Shown here: piece after piece, positions 44,961 through 57,401 of the stretch
Position numbering within the stretch: the first letter of the stretch is position 1
How the letters are laid out: every line of letters begins with the position of its first letter
Source: Fremontodendron californicum
Lineage: Eukaryota; Streptophyta; Magnoliopsida; Malvales; Malvaceae
Assembly: GCA_030761205.1 (NCBI GenBank)
Contig: JAULJL010000003.1
Span: 30,820,123 to 30,884,122, forward strand
Direction of reading: 5' to 3'
Length of the DNA stretch: 64,000 nt
Notes under the pieces: generated by a model
What the model was told of the DNA's origin: nothing
What the model saw: the letters and a program-made list of their open reading frames with translations, nothing else
Databases searched by the model: none
Translations under genes and position numbers: made by a program

Positions 44961-45284
44961 TTTAATTATTTAATTCATTTATTTAATTTAATAATTATTT
45001 AATTTAATTATTTACTTATTTAATTTAATAATTAATTATTTAATTTGATTTAATATTTAATTTAATTTAATTATGTAATTTAATTAAAAAATATATATTT
45101 TAAAAGCCTAAATAATATATTTTTTATAATATTATTATTTTTATATATAATTATTTATTTATTTATATAATGATAAATAAGAATATAATGACAAATAAGA
45201 ATAAATCAGCATATAACAAGGAATGTGAAATATATAAATATTATGAAATATGTAAATATTACAGGTGCAGAACATGTAATAGGT

Positions 45285-45600
45285 TCATTGTTGATGTGAA
45301 CTTTCCCCCGATGTGCCAGATGGATAAGGACATTTTCGGCAGCTATGACCTCCATTTTCTGCATAATCCACAACGTTTTAGTTGGCCTTTCTCCCTGAGG
45401 TCCATTTCATTACGAATACGACTTAATTTTGGCCGACCATGTGGATCTCTTAGCATTTCTGGATTGGGACACACTTCTGGTCCATTATATTGAGGCCAAT
45501 AACCTTCATTTGCAACTACTTCAAACTCATGCCTATAAACATTGAATATAGTGTCAAGTTTATAGACATTGTCCACATATTGCATGCAATCTACATGGAC
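45285..45600 (-). pseudogene. MULE transposase C-terminal zinc knuckle (3' part of split gene)
   Basis: This is the end of the MuDR-type transposase, separated from the rest by the LTR at 45606-51463. The frame reads VHVDCMQYVDNVYKLDTIF, then YWPQYNGPEVCPNPEMLRDP and CGLCRK. There one base is lost; in the next frame the knuckle continues NGGHSCRKC, giving a C-x2-C-x4-H-x4-C zinc knuckle, and the gene ends at the TGA at 45285. The known role of this knuckle is nucleic acid binding by the transposase. Frameshift and split make it a pseudogene. Confidence 0.75.
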
Positions 45601-45605
45601 ATGTG

Positions 45606-48600
45606 TGTTGATACGTGATCCCGGATCGCGGGGGACCCGTTCGAGTGAGGGGGGAAACAGAAGCAGAGGAAAAGACGACTTAATTCCTCTAAAAATAAAA
45701 TAAAAGGTCGAGGGTATGAAAACGACCTCGTAAAAAGACATAGAGTCGCCACCAATCTTTTTTAGCTAGGTGTGATCGGCCACCTATGAAAACCGGTTTT
45801 ATAAAACATTTTAAATTAATTAAAATATTTTTTAAAACCAATTTCAAGTCTGCGTTATAAACTAGAGAAATCAAAGAAGCAGGTTTGGGAGTCGGTTACA
45901 TGCGTGGAAGGATTAGCACCCCCACAACGTTCGTATAAAACGGTACCTTATTAATCGTGTATTATTTAAAGTCTCGGTAAAAAAGTCAGTTTTAATTTAG
46001 TATTTCAAGTTAATTCTCAATTTAAAGAAAAATAATTCCATTTTTAATTGAAAATGATCCGGAACTTATTAATTCAAAATTTTCCTATATTCCCCGACAA
46101 AATCAACAAAATATAGAAATTTTTATTCATTTGGAAACCTTTCCAAATCATTCTCGTTTTTTTGAAGGAAAGATATTCCTTTATTAATGATAATTGATGA
46201 TATTGCCTCCAGCAAACCCGGTAGAGAACTCATGAATTATTTTAACTCGGAAATATCTTTATTTTTTTGAAAATCATTATCTTTTTTCATAACATTTAAA
46301 AATATTAACATGAACATGTATGACATAAATAAAATGACATGGCAAAGTCTAGATAATATAATGCAACCTAAATGATATGACATAATTCAAATGACATAGT
46401 ATATTCTAGGTTAAATGAAAAATCCTAAGTATCATGGTATATTCTAAATGAGATAAAATAATTTAAATGACATGGCAATTTTAAATGATATGGTATATTT
46501 TTAAATGATATGGCATATTTTAAATGACATGGCATATTATAAATAAAATAACCTAAATGACATGGAATATGATCTAAATGACAAGAAATGACATGAAATT
46601 AAAAAAATGCTAACATATAATATGCATGAAAATAAAAATAAAAATAATAATGCATGAACATAGTATATGCTAAACAATATGACAAAAATAACTAAATAAA
46701 AAGCATAAGATATCATGAAACATTAAAAATCATATGGCAATCAATATAAGATCATAAAATGTGAATCAAAATAATAATAATTCCATGGAAAATATCATAG
46801 CAAAAATCACACATTTAAATAAAATGCATGAACTTGGAAAATGCAATGCATGAAAATGTATTTTTTTCCTCTAAATAAGAAATCCGTATATCTAAAAAGA
46901 TATCCGGCTACCTTAGGAAAATATGTCAAATTAGATTTTCTAAAAAAATAAAACTTTGTGATTGTTTGAAAACAATTTTGAGGAAAACTTGAATAAAAAT
47001 TAAAACCCTTACCAAACACTTTTAAAATGTCTTTAATTTCCTAAATTTAAAATCCCGGACTTAACCACCCTTAACCCCAGATTTATAAAATCATTTTTAA
47101 AGTTTAAAAAGGCTTAGAAACTACCCTAAGACAGTAGCTAAATCTTCTAACCAACCCCCTCTAAATGCCTTAGCCAAATTCAACCATTATTTCTCTTTTG
47201 ATTTCAAATCTGCCTCTATTGTCCGGTTTTGTCACACGATTTTTTAGCCTATTTTTAAAAATTCAAAAAAATATATAAAAAAATACTGGAGACTCAAAAC
47301 ATGTAAAACTACACGAGAAAAAATTGACTTAATTTTCTGATTAAAGATGACTGCCCAAAAAAATAGAAGAAGTTTGAGTACTGGTGAAAAAAACTGTTTT
47401 GTCAAAAACACATTTTTTTGCCTTTGATGAAGTCATTCAAAAATCAAAGTAAAAATTGTTGGAGATCATCCTAAAGACCTAAGAACAGTAGCTAAAACAT
47501 TAAAAAAATTGGATAAAAATTGGCTAAGTAAAAAAAATCACAAAGGTAGAATAATCAATTTGACAACTCTTTAATTTTCCACAAGTATGCTCAAGAGAGC
47601 ATGACTTTGAGCCATTAATTGGCCTAAGTCACAAATCAAGTGGCAATGACATGGAATGCATGAACATACAGCAAATGAAATGTATGAAATGCATGGTCTA
47701 AAGGTCTAAATGGTAAAGGAAATGCATGACAATTCAAGACAACCTAAATGCCTAGCATGAATTTGCATGGCAATAAATGCTATCCTAACTCAATATGCAT
47801 GCAATGCTTGATAATGAAAATATGACTTGGACCTAATATGTTATGAATATGCATGAAAATGCTAATGTAACGTAAGACCTAAATAGAATAGTAATGCATG
47901 ACAATACCAATGTGATTTAAGACTCAATATGCATGGCAATACCAATATGGCCTAGACCTAAAATGTAATGAACATGCATAGCAATACTATGAACATACAA
48001 TGACCAATGAAACTAATGTCAATGCTGGAACAAACAGCAACTAATACACAATTTCAAGATATGATAATGCAGAGCATGTTACCTAAAAAAAATTCAAATG
48101 CATGATAAGGCAAGGGATGCATGAAGAGGCCAAATGTAGCTACATGATGCTCTAATGCAATCCTATCTAATAAATGACACAAGTACATGACAAATCATAT
48201 TAAGATGCATAATGTCATGACATTTTCATAGCATATGACATACTAAAATCAAAATGCACAAGCTCATGGCATGGTGATGCAAACAAGTCAAGAAGCAAAG
48301 TGAAAATGCACATGCAATGCATATCAATAATGAAGTTGCCGAATGGTCATGGAACAAAATAATGGCATTTTATCATAGCATTTTCATAAGCACATGGCAT
48401 ACTAAAATCAAAATGTACAAGTTCATGGCATGGAGATGCAAACAAGTTAAGAAGCAAAAGGAAAATGCATATGCAAGGCATACAAAAATGGAGTTGCCGA
48501 ATGGTCATGGAACAAAATAAAGAAAATGCAAACATGTTTATAATATAAGACATGATACATGAGAAAAAAAATGCACAACATGAACATATGAACAACAATG

Positions 48601-51463
48601 GCCGAATATACAAGGATACAATATCAAGCATGGAAATGACATTAAAAACAAATATAGCATAGAAAATAATGTAAAGAACATAAAAAAAAATTAAACATAA
48701 CCATGCAAAGCAAATAACAAGCAAAACTAGTAAATAAAACAAGGAAAGTTAAGCTCCATGGTTGGTATCAAATGGGCATAGCCTCTCACCTAACCATAAT
48801 CACTTGTTCTTGCCAAGATCATGAAGCCTTTCCATCTCAATAAAACAGAAAATAAACCATGTTAAACAAAAAAATTAAGGTGAGCTTCATGGTAGGTAAA
48901 AATAGGCATAGCCTCTCTCTTAACCATGGTCACTTGGTTTAGCCAAGATCCTATAGCCATTTCAACCTTTTTGCTTCATCTTTTGTAAACAATCAAAACC
49001 TTAGAATACTCTAAAAAAACCTTCTAAAAATCATTTTTCACAACAACAAGCAAGGAAGAAAAAAAAGGAAAACCAAGGTAAGTAAATAAGCCATATTCGG
49101 CCATAGCATGAAACCATGTAAAAGAAAATTGTTTTCCACCATTTTAATGAAGAAGAAGAAGAGATGAAAACATAAGTAAACATTAAAAACTTTAATTCTA
49201 TGAAAAAATGTAGTAGGAAAACAAGATAGAAAATCAAGAAAACACCATAGAAAACAAGAAGAAAGCTATGCTTAGAACTTGGTAGAGAAGACTACCTTCA
49301 AGCTCTCTATTGAAAACCTTTTTTTTTCTTTCTTTCAAAACCTTTTTTTTGCTAAATTAGCTACTGTTTCCAGCCAAAAACAACATATGAAAAAATGAAA
49401 TCACCCCCTTCCCTTAGTCTTGGTCGAATGGTCTCTCCACCATTGGATGGAATTTGCACTTTTTCTCCTCCAATCTTGGCCCTTAGATTAAGATATTTTG
49501 ATGACAACATAAAAATGTCAACATGCCAATTGATAGCAGCCCTTAAGATGTGTACTCAGCCCTTCTAATATCCTTAGCCCTTAGATGCAAAAGAGGACTA
49601 ATCCCATGCACTCCCTTGCTTGCCCTTTTGAGTGCCTACCCTTGGATGAGTTGTGCTCCTCCATTCTTGGTAGTTGGATGAGTGCAACATAAAAATGACA
49701 TCTTGTCGATTAATTCCAGCCCTCAACATGTGTACTCAGCCCTTGCAGATGGCCTAAGCCATTGGATGAAAAGAGACAATCCCATTCACTCCCTTGCTTG
49801 ACCGAATGGATGCTTACCCTTGGATGAATTGTGCTCATTTTTTTTCTTCCATTCTTGGCCATTAGATGAGGGTTCTTTCATGACAAATAAAAATTTCATC
49901 TTGGCATTTAAACTTGGCCATTGGATGGTGCATTCAACTTTTCTACAAGGCACCTAAGCCATTGGATGAAGGGGGACCATTTGCAAGGTGTTAGTGGTAG
50001 CATGTGGCTTGATATTGACTAAGGAATTAAATTGTTCAAGCTTCCTTCTTCTCCTCTATGTTGGCTGACCAAGGGAAGAAAAATCCCAGTAATTCCTTCT
50101 TCTTTCATATTTTCCTTAATTACAAATTTGCCCTTTTTGGTTTCTTTGGTGAAATGACCTTTTTGCCCCCGAACCTAAATAAATAGCAAACAGACTCCAA
50201 ATTTGAATTTTCTTTTCTCAATACCTCCAAAATAATAAAAATTTAATTCTGAAAGTTTTCAAAAATTTTCGAGTCCATTTGCTATTTATTTCGGATTTAT
50301 TTCCGAAATTGCCTTTTTTATGCATCCGAACTTTACCATTTTTTAAACGAGCTTTGAATCCAGATTATTCTTCACCAATCTTTTCCAAATAATTTAAAAA
50401 TATGATATGGAAGTTTTCATGATTTTTGGAGCTCATTTGCTATTTTTTCGGGATTTATCTGCTTGAATTATTGTATAGGGGACCCGGGATTTGGCCATTT
50501 TGAAAACGAACTCCGAATCAAGATTTTATTTCACCAATATCTTCCAAATAATTTAAAAATGAGATTTGCAAATTTTCAGAATTTTGGGAGTTCATTTGCT
50601 ATTTTTCTGGGATTTATCCACTTGAATTATTGCATAGGGGACCCGGGATTTGGCCATTTTGCAAATGAACTCCGAATCAAGATTTTCTTTATCCAATCTC
50701 TTCAAAATGGTTTAAGAATGAGATTTGCAAGTTTTCATAATTTTTGGAGTTCATTTGCTATTTTTCCAACATTTTCCAATTTTGCCCTTTTGCCTCCGAC
50801 ACCCGGTTTTGCTCAAAACAAGTTCGATTTTCAGATTTTCTTCAAACTAAGCCTTGGGCTATCCTTGTTTAATCATTTCTCATCAATTAAGGGCTTTAGA
50901 TCTACCAAATCGGGCCATTTCTGTAATTTTTCCAAATTTCACCAAAATCCACCAAAAACCCCTAATTTTCGATTTTCTTCCGAATTAACTTTTCTATCAG
51001 TTTTTCTTCCAAGTGGCTTCTCCATTACCCATATTCAGTGCTTATCTTTCATTTGAGACCTTCAATTCTGACCAATTTTGATTGTTTAAGTACTTTTCTC
51101 CAAATTTCCCGAATTAGGGTTTTCTTTCTACTGAGATTTCGTAACCCAACTTCCGACCTCCATATCTTTCAATTTAGACCTCGGATTATCAAAATTCTTT
51201 CACTGTCTTTCAATTGAACTTTAAATCTTGATTTTGAAAGTGGGTTGACTTTTTCAGTAGTTGACTTTTTTGGGGTTGACTTTTTAGAGGTTGACTATTT
51301 CTAGGGTTGACTTTTTTTGAGTTTGACTTTTTTTGTCTGCTTTCTTAGACTAAGCCTCGGAGTACCACATGCAGGATGAGAAAAGCCTTTTAGTATTCTG
51401 AAACATCAATTTAGGAAGAAAATGTACCTGATTTAGGGGTCCGGACAAAATTAGGTGTTTACA
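45606..51463 (-). repeat. 5.86-kb solo gypsy LTR inserted in the MULE transposase
   Basis: Flanked by a perfect ATGTG duplication (45601-45605 and 51464-51468). The right end (CCGGACAAAATTAGGTGTTTACA) matches the family, but the left end (TGTTGATACGTGATCCCGGATC) is unlike the GTTGCGACA end of the other copies for about 80 bases, so it is a different subfamily. It holds many TGCATG motifs (47640-48300) and the usual GTTGACTTTTT and GGATTTGGCCATTTTG repeats near 50400-51310. No gene is present. Confidence 0.85.
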
Positions 51464-51468
51464 ATGTG

Positions 51469-53824
51469 CACAAGCAGCAACTACATGTGAACAAGGGAAT
51501 CTTTGTGCTTGAAACTTGCCACAGTCACACCACATCTCACTAAGATTTACTTTGTACTTCATTGCAGCAACTCTCTCTTGTGGGTCAAGTAACTCCTCAA
51601 TCAAAAAAGATTGATTTGCGCGCGTAAAATTACGAACCGAGTGGGAGTTAGCTTTCCTACGATTTTCTTGCATTGCCGTTGTGACTGTTTCACAGTATGT
51701 ATGCCCTCCCTCGATCATTCTTTGTTTCTTATTGCCCATCTTAACAAAAAGTTTAGCCAACCTATAATATGTTGCATGCACCAAAGTAGTAATGGGAATA
51801 TGGCGTGTCCCTTTCAACACTGAATTGATAGATTCAGCTAGGTTGGTTGTCATATGCCCATAGCGTCTTCCTTCGTCATATGATTGGGCCCATTTATCCT
51901 TGGGGATCCTATCAAGCCAATTAGCCGCCTCTGCGTTTTCTCGACGAAGAATCTCATAAATCCAATGAAAATGAGGTCGCCTCAACTTGTATCCTAATAA
52001 AATTTTTAAAAAAAAAATTGTTAATTTCAGTATTATTTTATATATTAAAGGAAATATAAGAGATAAAATAACTATGATCCGATTACATACCCATGTTGAC
52101 AATTTGTCAACGCAATTCCTTATTGTTAAACCTTTTAATGAAGTTAGCTGCAATGTGTCAAATGCAATACACAGAGTATGCATTTGGAGGATTCCATCCA
52201 CTACCATGGCATCTGATTGCAGCTTTGATGGATTCATGTCGATCATACATTAAGCATATTCCAGGTTGTGTTGTCACATGTGTACGCAAATTAGTGAGAA
52301 AGAAGGACCAAGCCTTCGCTGTCTCACCCTCCACAATGGCAAAGGCAATTGGTAGTATATTTCAGTTGCCATCTTGTGCAATAGCTAAAAACAATGTTCC
52401 TTTGTATTTTCCATATAAGAATGTACCGTCTATTTGCACAATAGGTTTTCAATACGGAAACCCTTCAATGCACGACTTAAATGTCCAAAAGAGTCGATGG
52501 AATATTCTCTTACCCTGGACCATTCGATCACCGTGATATGCAGGTACCATTTGTAATTCCACAGTTGTACCAGGAACGAAATGTTGCATTGCACCCAACC
52601 ATTTAGGTAGATCATTATACAATCTATCCCAATCACCAAAGACTCGAATAATTGCCTTTTGCTTTGCTTTCCATGCTTTCCTATAAGAAGTGATGTATCC
52701 ATACTTGATTCGCATCTCAGCAATCAAAACTGAAACGAAAATCTTTGGATTTGCTTGGACCAATGACAGAATGCATGAACAAATCATGTTAGAATCTAAT
52801 TTGCAATGATCCTATGAAATTCTTCCCAATGTGCAAGTATGAGGCCCATTATATTTTCTAATCTCCCATACTTGTTTCTTCTTCATGAATGTTGACCTTA
52901 TTCTCCAATTGCACCCTTTCCCATACATTGGACACTTGCCATGATATTTGGTTGGCTCGGATTCAATAACTCTGTAATCTACAGAGTTTTTGATGTTGTA
53001 GTGCTTAATAAATGAAAGCACAACCTCTTTTGTTGGAAATTGTAACCCAACATAGAGATCAACTGTAGATGGATTCCAACTCAGAGGTGCAGCAAATGTA
53101 TGACCATATTCAAGAAATTCTGGCACTTGCATTGCATCCAGATCCAGGGTGCGCATATGGGATGCAGGCTCATAAGAGGGAAGAACTCCATAAGTGTTGA
53201 TATCAAGGCCAACGTCTCGTCAGAATCATTGCTCTTATCACTGTCATTTGCGAATTCAGCATACTCTTCTTCTTGCTCACTAAAGTCACCAATATATTCA
53301 CCATGGGCTCCACATGACTGAACAGGATCATCAGTAGCTGGCACATCATCCAGGGCAGTAGGAATTGTTGGTGAGACAAATGAATTATGAAACGTTGTAT
53401 CTTGAGATGGCACTTCTTCTGGGGGAACGTTGTATGAAGTAGGAACATAATACAACGGCTGAGAATCATCATCTTCTGGAAGCCCACAATCCTCAATGTC
53501 AGCATATAACTCAAGTACACCAACATTTTCAAATGTCTCGCGAGCATGAAACATTCCTCTCACATCATCATCATCTTCTAGTGGATAAGTCCTATATTTG
53601 ACACATCCTTCACCAATAGAAAGAGGAAGCCTATACTTAATCTCTGAAACTCTTTTTGTATTTTCAGCTTTGATTTTTGTATGAATTATCACCTTTAGTT
53701 CCTCTAATGTGACATCTTCACCAACACGAAAGCTTTTAGGACGTTCACAGTCAAAGGTAGCACCTTCATCAGTATTATGAATTTGGCCATTATAATAGAC
53801 CAATGCGACCACTCTGTTGCTCAT
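51469..53824 (-). pseudogene. MuDR-type MULE transposase, N-terminal to SWIM domains (broken)
   Basis: The transposase cuts and moves MULE DNA. The start MSNRVVALVYYNGQI (53824) opens a PB1-like N-terminal region with acidic stretches. After a frameshift near 53215 comes the MuDR DNA-binding domain (VGLQFPTKEVVLSFIKHYNI; CPMYGKGCNWRIRSTF). A TAG lies near 52813. Next are VFGDWDRLYNDLPKWLGAM and the DDE catalytic domain (VQIDGTFLYGKYKGTL at about 52400), carrying several TGA stops. A likely 97-base intron (52090-51994, GTATG...TTAG) precedes HFHWIYEILRREN. The SWIM zinc finger CDCGKFQAQRFPCSHVVAAC ends at the LTR insertion. Several stops replace CGA-type codons, as in methylation-linked decay. 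The protein cannot be made. Confidence 0.82.
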
Positions 53825-54017
53825 GTTGTGTAGTAATGAAAGTGAGAAGGATGAGAACGAAGGTATTATCACTCAGCAAAAGAAATCAATAATAGAGAAG
53901 GATGAGAATAACAAGGTATTATCACTACCACTAGAAAATAACAACTAAGATTGAGAATGAGGAGAGAATGAGGAAGGAAATATCATATTTATAATGGTTT
54001 ATTGAGTAAAATATAGT

Positions 54018-54465
54018 GAAAAATTGTTGAATCTGATTCCCACTTTTCAGCTGATAAGTCCTATCCTTTGAAACTGTTGAATCTGATTCCCATTTTTCTG
54101 TTGACAAGTCCCATCCTTTGAAACTGTTGAATCTGATTCCCATTTTTCTGCAGATAAATCTAATCATGGTGAAAAACTGTTGATTCTGATTCCCCTTTTC
54201 AGCTGATAAATCCCATCTTTTGAAACTGTTGAATTTGATTCCCATTTTTCTGCTAACAAGTCCCATCCTCTGAAACTGTTGAATATGATTCCTATTTTTT
54301 TGCTGATAAATCCAATCATGGTGAAAAACTATTAATTCTGATTCTCATTTTTCTGCTGATAAATCCATCCTTTGAAACTGTTGAATCTGATTCCCATTTT
54401 TCTGCTGACAAGTCCCATCCTCTGAAACTGTTGAATCTGCTGATAAATCCAATCATTTGTACCAA
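54018..54465. repeat. 50-bp tandem repeats upstream of the MULE transposase
   Basis: About nine units of 49-53 bases, each with AAACTGTTGAATCTGATTCC and a variant of CTGATAAGTCCCATC. They lie in the presumed promoter or 5' leader of the transposase gene, 200-640 bases before its ATG. Confidence 0.8.
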
Positions 54466-54879
54466 AAAAATTAATAAAATTAATTATATATATATAAAAA
54501 ATAAAATCTAGTGATAAAATTTAGGCTTATAAAAATTACAATTTAGTTAAAAATAAAATTTAGGCTTATAAAAAAATAAAATTAATAAAATGTATAAATA
54601 CATTTTTTATTTATATTAAATTAATAAAATTAATAAAATTTTTATTTAGGCTTATAAAAAATAAAATTAATAAATTTTTTATAAATTTAATAAAATTAAT
54701 AAATTTTTTATAAATTTAATAAAATTAATAAAATTTTTATCAATTAATAAAATTAATACATTATTTATAAGCTTATGAAAAATAAAATTAATAAAATTTT
54801 TATTTATATATATAATTAAAAATTAATATAATTATAAAACAATTTACAAATAAAACAAAAAAAAAAGTAGAAAAAAGAA
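54466..54879. other. AT-rich MULE interior
   Basis: Low-complexity AATAAAATTAAT-type DNA with no gene. Confidence 0.55.
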
Positions 54880-55141
54880 TAAGGGAAGTCGCCACATGAT
54901 ATGGAAACTTCCCTTGTTCAAATTGCAAAATTTTTTGCAAATGAAGCACAAAAGTCGCAATATCATATGGCGACTTCTGTGCTTCATTTGCAAAAAAAAA
55001 TTGCATTTTACAGTTGGAAAGCCGCCATATCATATGGCGATTTCCCAACGGGTAATAACTGGCGTATTTTGGTAAATAATTTGAGAAGTTCAGTATTTTG
55101 ATAAATAATTTTTTTATCAGTATTGGAATAAAAAAAAAAAC
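54880..55141. repeat. MULE right terminal inverted repeat with palindromes
   Basis: Holds palindromes at about 54883-54913, 54934-54993 (about 60 bases, arms TTTGCAAATGAAGCACA, centre ATATCATATGG) and 55013-55049 (GTTGGAAAGCCGCCATAT and its complement). They match the palindromic units at the left end. Confidence 0.65.
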
Positions 55142-56480
55142 TAGTTTGTAACTTGTAATATATGGGTAATTTTTTTTAAAAGAAGTGGGTACTTTTTTTA
55201 AAAAAATGTTGATAAATTTTTTAAAAATAAAAATCATATAAAAATTGAAAATTCATCAATAACTTTGGTATATATTTTTGATATAATAAATTTTTTGATT
55301 TTTTTGTCTTTTCACCAACTGAGTTGGTGTCACTTGACTCAGTGACACCAACTCAGCCACTCTCTTTATAATAGTACTAGATTATGTCACACTCAGTATG
55401 TGAGTGATTTTTTTTTTTTTTGTGTGTAAAATTATATGTATAAGTAGTTTTTTGAAAAAATGATAATTTTTTAAGGAAATTGTAGTTTTTTTTTAAGAGA
55501 ATGTAGTTTTTAAATTAGTGGTAGTTTTTTTTAAGAGAATGTTAGTTTTTTTTTAAAGAAAGTGGATAATTTTAAAAAATATATATTATATTAAAAATTG
55601 AAAGACATAAACGCCCTTATAATATTATTACATAATTTATTAAATATTTGGATTTTTAGTAAAAGGAGTGACTGAGTTGGTGTCACTTGACTCAGTGTCA
55701 CCAAATATTACAAAATGATTGATACATTTCACTCTAAATTTTATAAAATTAAAAAAAAAAATCTCTCTATTATATAAAACAGAATCAAATGTAAAATAAC
55801 TAGATTATGACACACCCACTATGTGGGTGAATGGAAAAAAAAATGAGTAAAAAATTATGTTTAAAAAAAATTGTTAGTGGGTAGTTTGTAACTTGTAAAT
55901 ATGAATAGTTTTTTTTTATAAAAAGAAGTTGGTAGTTTTAGAAAAAAATATTGATAAATTCTTTTTAAAATAATAATCATATAAAAATTGAAAAGTCATA
56001 AATAACTTTGGTATATTTTTTGATATAATAAATTTTTTGATTTTTTTATCTTTTCACCAACTGAGTTAGTATCACTTAACTCAGTGACACAAACTCAGCC
56101 ACTCCCTTTATAATAGTACTAGATTATGTCACACTCACTATGTGAGTGAAATTTTTTTGTGTAAAATTATATATATAAGCAGTTTTTTTAAAAGAATGAT
56201 AATTTTTTAAGGAAATTATGGTTTTTTTTTAAGAGAATATAGTTTTTAAATTAGTGGTAGTTTTTTAAGAGAATGTTAGTTTTTTTTAATAGAGTAGTAG
56301 TTTTTTTTTTAAAAAAAAAAAAGTGGATAATTTTAAAAAATATATTATATTAAAAATTGAAAGACATAAACATGCTTATAATATTATTACTTAATTTATT
56401 AAATATTTGATTTTTTAATAAAAGGAGTGACTGAATTGGTGTCACTTGATTCAGTGACATCAACTCAATCATTTCTTTTA
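55142..56480. repeat. 0.74-kb tandem repeat array, right part
   Basis: Continuation of the array split by the MULE. Landmarks CTAGATTATG(A/T)CACAC recur at 55378, 55801 and 56120; GTTGGTGTCACTTGACTCA recurs near 55323 and 55677. It ends in an AAT microsatellite (about 56484-56509). Confidence 0.7.
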
Positions 56481-56835
56481 TAATAATAATAATAATAATA
56501 ATAATATATATAATAAAAAAATCTTAAAAAAAAGACCGTCACTAGTTGCATGGCATCTGATGATTGCATCAAACAATGTACCTAGTAGTTTTTATTATCG
56601 GCTTCCTAAAATATTTCACGTGTCTTTGACTTTTTTTCATGGCGCGCGCGCAACATGGACTAACGTGGGGGGGGGGGGGGGGTACCTTATGGGAACCGGG
56701 AAACACGAATTGCTATATGAAAATTAATGCAAGTGAACATTAATTTAAAGCTTTTGCTTACTCCAAGTCCAGCCAGCCTGTTAAATGTACATTGAACAGG
56801 AATTGTTTTATTTCACAAATTATCCCAAAACTCTC
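56481..56835. other. Upstream region of extensin 2 with a run of 16 G
   Basis: Contains the (TAA)n microsatellite, GCGCGCGCGC at 56642-56651 and an uninterrupted run of 16 G at 56667-56682. The rest is likely promoter of the extensin pseudogene. No gene. Confidence 0.6.
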
Positions 56836-56842
56836 TATAAAG
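56836..56842 (+). promoter_or_regulatory. TATA box of extensin 2
   Basis: TATAAAG, 87 bases before the ATG, in a context (CTCTCTATAAAGAGGG) like that of extensin 1. Confidence 0.55.
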
Positions 56843-56922
56843 AGGGCCACCCACAACCTTGCAATTCATGCAGGAAAAAAAAAAAAGTTCCAACATCTAG
56901 TTTCTTTGAAGTTTGCTAGAAA

Positions 56923-57401
56923 ATGGGAAGCCCGGGACAACCGGGGCTATTGCCTCATCTTGTTTTTGTTTTGGCATTTTGCCTTGTAGTCACCATTGTG
57001 GCAGCTAATTCACCACCTTACAAGTATGCATCTCCTCCACCACCCAAGCACCCATATCATCCACGAGGCCACTACAAATCACCACCTCCATCCCCAAAGC
57101 ACCCATATCACCCACCAGGCCATTACAAGTCACCGCCACCTCCGAAGCACCCATTGCACCCGCCACCATATCTTTACAAGTCTCCACCACCTCCTCATTC
57201 TAAATCACGACCACCTTATTATGTATAAATCTCACCGACCACCTCATCCATACGGTACAAGTCTCCACCACCTCCAAAGCATTCTCTTCCCCCCCTTACC
57301 ACTATAAGTCACCACCTCCTCCAGTAAAATATCCACCTCCACCATATCACTACAAATCCCCACCTCCTCCACCTAAGTCACCACCACCACATTATGTCTA
57401 C
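56923..57401 (+). pseudogene. Extensin pseudogene, truncated by a gypsy LTR
   Basis: Encodes a signal peptide (LVFVLAFCLVVTIVAA), then PPYKYASPPPPKHPYHP, and KSPPPP repeats with GHYKSPPP and PYLYKSPPPP. The frame stops at TAA (57226-57228) where a YVYK motif is expected, and the extensin repeats continue in other frames (RYKSPPPPKHS, HYKSPPPP, then PPPPPKSPPPHYVY). At about 57402 the sequence changes to gypsy LTR, so the 3' end is lost. It is a tandem relative of the gene at 26724 with the same start pattern (MG..GQPGL) and YKYASPPPP. Stop, frameshifts and truncation make it non-functional, though a 101-residue secreted peptide could still be made. Confidence 0.82.

Larger units (their letters stand above)
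44657..55141 (-). mobile_element. Mutator-like element (MULE), interrupted by a solo gypsy LTR
   Basis: Flanked by TAGTTTGTA on both sides (44648-44656 and 55142-55150), the 9-bp duplication typical of Mutator insertions. The ends are inverted relatives of each other (left TTATCAGAATATTGAT; right, reversed, TTATTCCAATACTGAT). Inside, on the minus strand, is a broken MuDR-type transposase gene. Its 3' part is split off by a 5.86-kb LTR. Without the LTR the element is about 4.6 kb. Confidence 0.82.

Noticed and set aside
52093..52536. Plus-strand ORFs at 51987-52536
   Set aside because: They oppose the MULE DDE domain and appear open only because its own frame is broken by stops.
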